Source: an uncultured Planctomycetota bacterium (GTDB taxonomy: Bacteria > Planctomycetota > Planctomycetia > Pirellulales > Thermoguttaceae). From it: a stretch of DNA of 39,358 nt. The notes under the pieces are model-generated. The model saw nothing but the letters and a program-made list of their open reading frames with translations. It was not told where the DNA came from and made no database searches. This document shows positions 17,759 through 23,935 of the stretch, piece by piece. The stretch covers positions 1 to 39,358 of the forward strand of contig CADBQY010000057.1 in assembly GCA_902796885.1 (NCBI GenBank), in the 5' to 3' direction. Each line of letters starts with the position of its first letter. The stretch's first letter is position 1. Both the position numbers and the translations under genes were made by a program.

Positions 17759-18832
17759 GTGGATTTTCGGGAACTGGTTAAAAAGCGGCATGGCCTTTAC
17801 GGAGTTCTGCATCTTTTTCTTTCGGGTTGCTCGCTTCTTTACGCTCCGCTCGTCCGGATTCGGAATCTCCTCTACGACGCCGGACTGAAAAGAACGTACC
17901 GGCTCCCCGTGCCGGTCGTCAGTCTCGGGAACCTGACGATGGGGGGAACGGGAAAGACTCCGGCGGCGGCGGCGCTCTTACGCGCGGCGTTGGCGCGCGG
18001 GATCCGTCCCGCTCTTTTGAGCCGCGGCTACCGCGCGTCGAATTGCGCGGCAACCGCAAAGGACGCGCCGAGTCGGTACGGGCGGCGAAACGACGAGGCG
18101 GCGGAACTGGCGCTCGAGTTTCCCGACGTCCCCCACTACCAGGCGGCTGACCGTGTCGAAGCGGGGCGCGCTCTTCTGGCGGATTTTCCCGAAACGGAAC
18201 TCGTCGTATTAGACGACGGATTTCAGCACCGCCGACTGGCGCGGGACGTGAACCTGGTTCTGATCGACGCGCTCGATCCGTTCGGGGGCGGACTTTTCCC
18301 TGCCGGAATGGCGCGCGAACCGATCGCCGCTCTGCGCCGCGCCGACGGGGTGATCCTCAACCGCGCCGATCTGATCGACGAACCGTCGCGCCGTCGGATA
18401 GAGGCCAAGGTTCGCCGATACGCCCCCGATATCCTATGGGGAGAAGCGTCGGTTCGTCCTGTTTCTCTCCTGCGCCGAACTCCTGACGGATGGGATACCG
18501 CGCCGTTTTCCCTGTTAAAAGAGGAAAACGGGAAAATTTGGGTCCCTTTCTGCGGGATCGGAAATCCGGACGGCTTCTTTAAGATGCTTCGGGGCGAAGG
18601 GATTAAAACGGCTTCGGGAATATCGTTTCCCGACCACACTGCGCCGGATGCCGCGGGGATTCGCCGTCTGACCGCCGCCGTTTCCGATGCCGCGGGTTTT
18701 CTGACCACCGTTAAGGATATTGTTAAGCTTCCGGAGGGAGAAATTGCCGGTCGGCCGGTCTGGGGAGTGAAGACAGAATTGAACTTCTTGAACGGAAACT
18801 CGTTTTTTGATAAAGCCTTGGGCTGGGAATAA
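17759..18832 (+). CDS. lpxK: Tetraacyldisaccharide 4'-kinase
   Basis: LpxK phosphorylates the 4' position of the lipid A disaccharide precursor at the inner membrane, so the organism is expected to make lipid A. The protein is 357 residues. The N-terminal hydrophobic helix (LFLSGCSLLYAPLVRIRNLLYDAGL) is the membrane-associated part. VVSLGNLTMGGTGKTP (about 57-72) carries the Walker A motif, and LDDGFQHRRLARDVNLVLID (about 152-171) is the family signature following Walker B. The start is GTG at 17759 with GGGGG about 11 bases upstream. No other lpx genes are in the window. It is followed by a 128-base structured gap before htrA. Confidence 0.93.
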   Translation: MDFRELVKKRHGLYGVLHLFLSGCSLLYAPLVRIRNLLYDAGLKRTYRLPVPVVSLGNLTMGGTGKTPAAAALLRAALARGIRPALLSRGYRASNCAATAKDAPSRYGRRNDEAAELALEFPDVPHYQAADRVEAGRALLADFPETELVVLDDGFQHRRLARDVNLVLIDALDPFGGGLFPAGMAREPIAALRRADGVILNRADLIDEPSRRRIEAKVRRYAPDILWGEASVRPVSLLRRTPDGWDTAPFSLLKEENGKIWVPFCGIGNPDGFFKMLRGEGIKTASGISFPDHTAPDAAGIRRLTAAVSDAAGFLTTVKDIVKLPEGEIAGRPVWGVKTELNFLNGNSFFDKALGWE

Positions 18833-18847
18833 CCGAAAAAGGGTAAA

Positions 18848-18931
18848 GGTTATTTCCGTTATAACCGGAACAACCCACAAAGAGATTATTTCTTTGTTGT
18901 CGACCTAACCCGGAGAGGAACAACACCTCTC
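18848..18931 (+). other. Three tandem hairpins in the leader of the HtrA protease gene
   Basis: Three inverted repeats follow each other: GGTTAT/ATAACC (18848-18866), ACAAAGA/TCTTTGT (18877-18897) and GAGAGG/CCTCTC (18913-18931), with loops of 7 bases each. The octamer GGAACAAC occurs twice, 50 bases apart (18867 and 18917), once between hairpins and once at the third. No U-run follows, so these are not simple terminators. They could structure the 5' leader of the protease message or end the lpxK message. Confidence 0.5.
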
Positions 18932-18960
18932 TATTTACCGGTTTCTATCCAAATTCACCT

Positions 18961-20628
18961 ATGAAGCGATTCCTTCCGATTCCGTTTACGCGGAGGCGCC
19001 GTTTCGAATGCGAGAAAATCCGCCCGGTTTGGCGGTTTGTCCTTCTCGTTCTGTGCGCTTTTCTTATGGCGATCCCCGCTCCGGGAAAAGAATCGCTCGC
19101 CGGCAAGAAGAACGCGTTTGCCCTCGCTTACGATAAAGCCGCTCCTTCGGTCGTGAGCATTCGGGGGGAAAAGAAGTTCGACGTGGCCGAGGTTCGCAAC
19201 GACGCCTATAAACGTCAACTTGTCGAAAAGTCAAGACAAGAGAGCGTGACCGGTATGGGGTCGGGGATCATCATGGATCAGCGGGGCTACGTGATCACGA
19301 ACTACCATGTGGTCAAAGGACTTCAGAATATCCAGGTCACCACGTTCGACGGTGAAGTCTATCGAAATATCGAATTTGTCGGGCATGACCCGAAGACCGA
19401 CCTGGCTCTTCTTCGGATCGTCGCCAACCGTGAGTTCACCCCGATCACATTCGGCAAGAACGAGCGGGTCTACGTCTGCGAGGACGTTCTGGCGATCGGC
19501 AACCCGTTCGGTTACGCCAACGCCGCCGCCCGCGGGATTGTCAGCGGGCTGAACCGTCCCCTCACTTCGAGCGAGACCGTCTCCTATGAGAGAACGATTC
19601 AGACCGACACGCCGATCAACCCCGGAAATTCCGGTGGTCCTCTGGTGAACCTCGATGGCGAGATGATCGGGATGAACGCCGCGGTTCGCGATGACGCGCA
19701 GAATATCGCGTTTGCCATTCCGGTCGACATTGTGACCTCGGTCACCGACCGGCTGATCCGCGCCTCGGTCGCCAAGGTGAATCACCACGGACTCCATCTG
19801 GAAGAGATGGTCGTTCCGACCGACGAAAACCCGCTTGGCGAGAGCGAGACCGACTGTGTCAGCGTCGCGTCGGTCGATCCGGGGAGTCCCGCAGCCGCCG
19901 CCGGACTTGAAGCGGGGGATATCCTTCTCGAATCGAACGGAATCAAAATCCACTCGTCCCTCGACTTTACCCGCTCGCTGATCGGCGTCTCGCTCAGCGA
20001 CAATCTCGATATCAAGGTGAAGAGGCAAGGAAAACAGTTTGATAAGAAGGTCGCGATGAGCGGCGCGTCGGCCTCTACGGGAGAAGTTCTTTACGCCGCG
20101 CAGCGTCCCGCGACGGCGCGGGGACTTGACGAGCCGGATTCGGAGAGCGGATTCAGCGAAGCGAAAGCGGCGCCGTCCTATTCGCGGAACGTCGGCGCCG
20201 GCACCGGCGAACATCTTTCGCTGGTCGGCAGTACCAAAGAGGAGGTCGTTTATAAGATTCTCGGAATCGAAGCCGAGCCGATCGACAAGTCGGAATTTCT
20301 TCGCCGTTACCCGTTCCTGGCGCAGGTCTCGATGGACAACTACAAAATTATGCCTTCCGGCGGCGCGGTCGTTACTCGGGTGAGCGACACGACCCTCTTT
20401 AAGACGACAAAGAGCGGAATTCAAGTCGGCGACGTGATTTTCGGGTTTGTGATCGACAACTCCTCGAGCAACCGCTGGGCGACCACCTCGATCGATATTC
20501 TCTATGTCATCGCCCGGAAATGGAACGATTTTGCCGCCGAATCGGTCAACGCCAAGGTTTACCTGGTTCGCGGCGGCACCCCCTATTTCCTCGATATTCC
20601 GATGACTCCCGTTTCTGGACTCCGCTGA
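18961..20628 (+). CDS. HtrA/DegP-type periplasmic serine protease with PDZ domain
   Basis: A 555-residue exported trypsin-like protease for envelope protein quality control. A basic n-region of about 25 residues precedes the hydrophobic signal helix (FVLLVLCAFLMAIP, 26-39). The catalytic triad is complete: His116 in VITNYHVVKG, Asp147 in HDPKTDLALL and Ser224 in NPGNSGGPLV. A PDZ domain follows (about 275-365; DPGSPAAAAGLEAGDILLE). A second, divergent PDZ-like region lies at about 420-550 (SGIQVGDVIFGF). Some planctomycete HtrA relatives have such a C-terminal extension. No Shine-Dalgarno sequence is visible before ATG 18961; the gap upstream forms three hairpins. The gene ends at a strong terminator. 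Confidence 0.93.
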   Translation: MKRFLPIPFTRRRRFECEKIRPVWRFVLLVLCAFLMAIPAPGKESLAGKKNAFALAYDKAAPSVVSIRGEKKFDVAEVRNDAYKRQLVEKSRQESVTGMGSGIIMDQRGYVITNYHVVKGLQNIQVTTFDGEVYRNIEFVGHDPKTDLALLRIVANREFTPITFGKNERVYVCEDVLAIGNPFGYANAAARGIVSGLNRPLTSSETVSYERTIQTDTPINPGNSGGPLVNLDGEMIGMNAAVRDDAQNIAFAIPVDIVTSVTDRLIRASVAKVNHHGLHLEEMVVPTDENPLGESETDCVSVASVDPGSPAAAAGLEAGDILLESNGIKIHSSLDFTRSLIGVSLSDNLDIKVKRQGKQFDKKVAMSGASASTGEVLYAAQRPATARGLDEPDSESGFSEAKAAPSYSRNVGAGTGEHLSLVGSTKEEVVYKILGIEAEPIDKSEFLRRYPFLAQVSMDNYKIMPSGGAVVTRVSDTTLFKTTKSGIQVGDVIFGFVIDNSSSNRWATTSIDILYVIARKWNDFAAESVNAKVYLVRGGTPYFLDIPMTPVSGLR

Positions 20629-20650
20629 ATCTGAAGCGATTTTGAACACC

Positions 20651-20681
20651 AGACTGCGGTAAAGTACCGCAGTCTTTTTTT
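20651..20681 (+). terminator. Rho-independent terminator after the HtrA gene
   Basis: A perfect 10-bp stem AGACTGCGGT/ACCGCAGTCT with a 5-base loop is followed by an uninterrupted T-run. It lies 22 bases after the htrA stop. Confidence 0.93.
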
Positions 20682-20710
20682 ATCGGCGCTATGGAATAAC
20701 GGCAGATTGC

Positions 20711-20749
20711 GTCGTTTTCGACAAGCAGTCGCGTCGAAAGCGCGTCGAA
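20711..20749 (+). promoter_or_regulatory. Candidate upstream activator sites for the sigma-54 promoter
   Basis: The inverted repeat GTCG-tttt-CGAC (20711-20722) is followed by two direct copies of GCGTCGAA (20731-20738 and 20742-20749) spaced 11 bases apart, one helical turn. They lie about 110-150 bases before the -24/-12 promoter, the usual distance for enhancer-binding-protein sites. The rest of the 364-base gap 20682-21045 holds this promoter, a leader and no gene. Confidence 0.35.
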
Positions 20750-20861
20750 TGACTCCTTTTGATCTCTCGTACGGGGCTTTCTTCCCGCCTTTTCGCCGTG
20801 GGAAGGGTGAAAACCGGGTAAAACCGAAAAAAACAGAAAAAATCTTAAAGCTTTCCGACTT

Positions 20862-20876
20862 TGGCACGTTCTTTGC
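20862..20876 (+). promoter_or_regulatory. Sigma-54 (-24/-12) promoter of the HTH gene
   Basis: TGGCACG (20862-20868), four bases, then TTGC (20873-20876) match the sigma-54 consensus TGGCACG-N4-TTGC exactly, with the invariant GG and GC 12 bases apart. The expected start lies near 20888, giving a leader of about 158 bases to the HTH gene. Confidence 0.65.
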
Positions 20877-21045
20877 CTTCATAAATATTTGCCGCAGTTG
20901 AGATGATCGCACGCCGCGATCAGAAAAACCACTTGGCACGAAAGAAAGAACGCCCTTCGGCAACCGTTCTATGGCGATAAGGAAAACGAGAGCCGGAGCG
21001 TTCGAAACATATCCGTTAGCGGTTTTATACCGGTAAGGAGGTACG

Positions 21046-21624
21046 ATGATGAGCAGTCCCGCAATTCCCAGCATCCCCATTACCACCGGTAGCATTGCCG
21101 GTTTTGTCTGTCCCGCTCCGGTCGTTTCGGCCGGAGAGGCGAAAAAAGCCCTTCCCAGAGAAGGGAAAGCGGCATATCATCGGATTGCGAAGGTTCGCGA
21201 AAATCAGGGTATGTCGATCCAAAGCTGCGCGCGGAAACTCGGAATCTCCGTGTCGGAAGCGCGCGAACAGGAAAAACCGACCTCCGATTTGACGATCTCG
21301 CAGCTGACGGCCTGGAAAAGGGTCCTCGAGGTTCCGTTTTCGGAAATCGTGGTTCAGACTGAAGATGAACCCGCCGATCCGATCCGTAACCGCGCCATGC
21401 TCCTGAAAGTGATGAAGTCGGTGAAATCGGTTCGCCAACACTCGCGTGAAGAGCGTATTCGGATTCTGGCCGACAACGCGATCTCGCAACTCGTGGCCTT
21501 GATGCCGGAACTTGAGCAGGTCAGCGCGTGGCCCGACGTCGGTCAGTCGCACGAATCGCGCGCGCCCGGCGTGGTGGCAACCCGCCGATTCGACCCCGAA
21601 GTCGAACAGCGTCTTCGGTTCTGA
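21046..21624 (+). CDS. Planctomycete-type helix-turn-helix regulator
   Basis: A cytosolic 192-residue protein with an XRE-like HTH region at about 44-105 (IAKVRENQGMSIQSCARKLG, then LTISQLTAWKRVLEVP). A helical C-terminal part follows (MLLKVMKSVKSV, LVALMPELEQV). I know close relatives mainly from Planctomycetota, where they are annotated only as HTH or hypothetical proteins; a target is not known to me. A perfect AAGGAGGT (21035-21042) lies 3 bases before ATG 21046 and 6 before a second ATG at 21049, so 21049 may be the main start. It is transcribed from a sigma-54-type promoter, which is unusual for an XRE-like regulator, and ends at its own terminator. Confidence 0.85.
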   Translation: MMSSPAIPSIPITTGSIAGFVCPAPVVSAGEAKKALPREGKAAYHRIAKVRENQGMSIQSCARKLGISVSEAREQEKPTSDLTISQLTAWKRVLEVPFSEIVVQTEDEPADPIRNRAMLLKVMKSVKSVRQHSREERIRILADNAISQLVALMPELEQVSAWPDVGQSHESRAPGVVATRRFDPEVEQRLRF

Positions 21625-21657
21625 CATCGGAGCTTAAGCTCTTGGCAAAGCATTCCC

Positions 21658-21687
21658 GCGCCGGACTTTCGTCCGGCGCTTTTTTTT
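21658..21687 (+). terminator. Rho-independent terminator after the HTH gene
   Basis: A perfect 9-bp stem GCGCCGGAC/GTCCGGCGC with a TTTC loop is followed by eight T. It lies 33 bases after the HTH stop. Confidence 0.94.
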
Positions 21688-21763
21688 GCGTTCGGTTTCG
21701 GGTAAAATGGTTTCGTGTGACGGGCGGCTTTCGTCCCGCGCCCGAAAGGTTCTTCCGACCGGA

Positions 21764-22591
21764 ATGAAAAGTATGCTTCTGGAAAAAGACGAATATGTCG
21801 AACAGCGTTTCTTTTTCAAGACGTTTTTAGAACGTCTGGACGACGGCTATTCGTCTCAGGAAATCCTCCGCGCCATGAAAAGCGAGGTTCTTTCGACCGT
21901 CAAACTTCCGATGGCGATCGACTATCTCCTGGCTGAAATCAAACTGCGAGGGACGATGTCGGGCGCGATGGCGGTGATGAAACATTACTTTTCCCCGTTT
22001 CAGACTTTTGTCGTCAAAGAGAGCGAGACCGAAAAGGGACGGTTTGACTTTAAAACCGCCCTTCGGATTCTGGAACGCCTTGCCGGTTACATGGCGGGGG
22101 AACCGACGCCCCAGGGAGTCTTCTTCTATCAGTTCGAGACGGTCAGTCGGAATCGGCTCGGGTACGACGAGTCGCTCGGCGCGATTGCCGCCGATCCGAT
22201 GTACGACGACGAGTGGGCCCGCTGGATCAACGTCATTCTGCGCCGCCAGCTCGGGGCGATCGACCTGGCGGCGCTCATTTACGTACGGAGCGCGTATTAC
22301 CGTCAGCGGACGGGGGACAATCCGGACGAAGAGGTTCTTTTCGGCGAGCGGGAAGGGCGGATCGGCTGGGCGTCACGCGGACGGGATCCGGCGTTTCTCT
22401 TTTCGGCGCTCAACCGGCATCTGGGGTACCCGAAAGTTCCGCGCCCCCTGCACGTTCACGAAGAGGAAAATCAGGTTCCGATCCTCAAAAGGCGGATCGC
22501 CCTTCTCGAAAGCCGCGTCATGCTCCTCGAAGAACAACTTAAGGGGGGGATCAATCTGGAACGTTTTTACGTCAAAGAAGAAGACAAATGA
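21764..22591 (+). CDS. Conserved planctomycete protein with C-terminal coiled coil, function unknown
   Basis: A soluble protein of about 275 residues without signal peptide. It is mostly helical: EYVEQRFFFKTFLERL, then a core with YQFETVSRNRLGYDESL, WINVILRRQLGAIDLAALIYVRS and LFGEREGRIGWASRGRDP. A predicted coiled coil closes it (LKRRIALLESRVMLLEEQLKG). I associate this architecture with an uncharacterised family found widely in Planctomycetota, and I can give no function. Starts at ATG 21764 or 21773 are both possible; AAAGG at 21745-21749 is rather far from either. A TAAAAT -10-like box lies at 21703-21708 just after the HTH terminator, without a good -35. It converges on thiL with a 30-base gap. 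Confidence 0.82.
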   Translation: MKSMLLEKDEYVEQRFFFKTFLERLDDGYSSQEILRAMKSEVLSTVKLPMAIDYLLAEIKLRGTMSGAMAVMKHYFSPFQTFVVKESETEKGRFDFKTALRILERLAGYMAGEPTPQGVFFYQFETVSRNRLGYDESLGAIAADPMYDDEWARWINVILRRQLGAIDLAALIYVRSAYYRQRTGDNPDEEVLFGEREGRIGWASRGRDPAFLFSALNRHLGYPKVPRPLHVHEEENQVPILKRRIALLESRVMLLEEQLKGGINLERFYVKEEDK

Positions 22592-22621
22592 CAGGCCGCG
22601 AACGGCGGAACCTTGCGCCTT

Positions 22622-23671
22622 TTAGAATTCGTATTCCCAGCCGGCGGCGCTTGGCGTTTCGGGGGGGAGTCCCTCTTTGAACTCGCCGATCTCGGTCAGA
22701 CGCGCCTCGGCCAGCTCCAGGAAATCCTCCTTGCTGAACTGAAAGTGATATTCGGCGCAGAGTTCTTCCAAGTCGCGGCAAATCTTTTGATCCCCCCTCG
22801 CGGCGGCCAAAAACGGCTGGGTTTCCACAAGACGTTTCGCCTCGTCGGGAGGAACCGCCAGGACGAGTTCAAAGTCTTCGCCGTCCGAAAGCGCGTGGTC
22901 CAGGGGCGTCTTTTCGGTTTCCCATCCGGGATAGCGTTCGGCGTCGGAAGGAGGCGTCAGCGCGTCGCGATGAACCGGAACCGCCTCGCGGTTCAGTTCG
23001 AAGACGACGCGGCTCTCTCGAGCCAGACGCGCCAGGTCTAGCTGCAGTCCGTCGCTAATGTCGATCGCCGCGTGAATCTTAGAATATCGAGCCAGGTAGA
23101 GCGCTTCGAGGAGACGCGGCGTGAACCGGAACTGTCGGCCGAAAATCGATCCGCCGACCGCCCCGGTGAGGAGGATGCGGTCTCCCGGTCGGGCACCGTC
23201 GCGCAGAAACGCGCGGCTCGGCTCGACTTTCCCCAATGCGGTGATCGAAATGGCGAAATTCCCGTGCCAGGCGTTCGTGTCCCCCCCGGCGATCGCCGCG
23301 GCGAACTTTCGGGCGGTCGGCAGGAGCCCTTGAAAAAGACGTTCGGCAAACTCGGCGGTCGGGCCGATTCGCTTTTCGGCGTCGAGAGGGAGGAGAACCG
23401 AAATGACGACCGCCAGCGGGGCGGCCCCCATCGCCGCCAGATCGCTCAGATTAACGGCGAGCGATTTGCGGCCGATCTCTTCCGGCGCGTCTTTCCCGCA
23501 AACGAAGTCGATCCCGTCGCAGAGCATATCGGTCGTAACCACCAGATTCCCGCCGAACTTTTCGAGGATCGCCGCGTCGTCGCCGATCCCGCGCCATAGG
23601 ACGCGGGTCAGTTCGGGATTCGACGCGACGGTTCGGCGAAAATGCCGGATCAGTTTTTCTTCGGATTTCAT
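22622..23671 (-). CDS. thiL: Thiamine-monophosphate kinase
   Basis: ThiL phosphorylates thiamine monophosphate to thiamine diphosphate, the cofactor used by DXS in this window. The protein is 349 residues with the PurM-like fold. Motifs are GIGDDAAIL (Mg/ATP-binding aspartates), TTDMLCDGIDF, NLSDLAAMGAAP, GGDTNAW, the central RPGDRILLTGAVGGS, and DISDGLQLDLARLA in the C-terminal domain. I chose ATG 23671, which has AGAGGAG 6 bases upstream; the frame extends to 23713 without an equivalent site. The gene stands alone with a candidate promoter about 70 bases upstream. Confidence 0.93.
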   Translation of the reverse strand: MKSEEKLIRHFRRTVASNPELTRVLWRGIGDDAAILEKFGGNLVVTTDMLCDGIDFVCGKDAPEEIGRKSLAVNLSDLAAMGAAPLAVVISVLLPLDAEKRIGPTAEFAERLFQGLLPTARKFAAAIAGGDTNAWHGNFAISITALGKVEPSRAFLRDGARPGDRILLTGAVGGSIFGRQFRFTPRLLEALYLARYSKIHAAIDISDGLQLDLARLARESRVVFELNREAVPVHRDALTPPSDAERYPGWETEKTPLDHALSDGEDFELVLAVPPDEAKRLVETQPFLAAARGDQKICRDLEELCAEYHFQFSKEDFLELAEARLTEIGEFKEGLPPETPSAAGWEYEF

Positions 23672-23721
23672 CGGGAACTCCTCTCGCGGCGCCACGCGTT
23701 TTGGTGACTTCATTCAGAGAC

Positions 23722-23750
23722 TATTTAATCGAAAGTTCGGAAAAAGACAA
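23722..23750 (-). promoter_or_regulatory. Candidate promoter of thiL
   Basis: On the minus strand TTGTCT and TAAATA are separated by 17 bases and lie about 50 bases before the thiL start. Match quality is moderate. Confidence 0.4.
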
Positions 23751-23935
23751 GAACCCCGCGTTTACGCGCCGCGGCGAAGGAGATGCGGAACGGGCGGATC
23801 GGTTATTTTTCCTATCTTCTCTTGTTTTTTTCATCAGATATGGATAATATCCCCTTATATTATGCTCGGCGTTTTCGGCGTTAGGGACGGCGCCGGAACA
23901 TTTCTGAAAAGATTCACTGAATAAAAGGTTCAGCG

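Noticed and set aside
18961-20628. Possible split or frameshift in the HtrA gene because of its long N-terminus and divergent C-terminus
   Set aside because: The frame is continuous, the triad and PDZ are intact, and long n-regions are common in this kind of organism.
20934-20940. A second TGGCACG that could start another sigma-54 promoter
   Set aside because: It is followed by AAAGAAAG rather than N4-TTGC, so the -12 element is missing.
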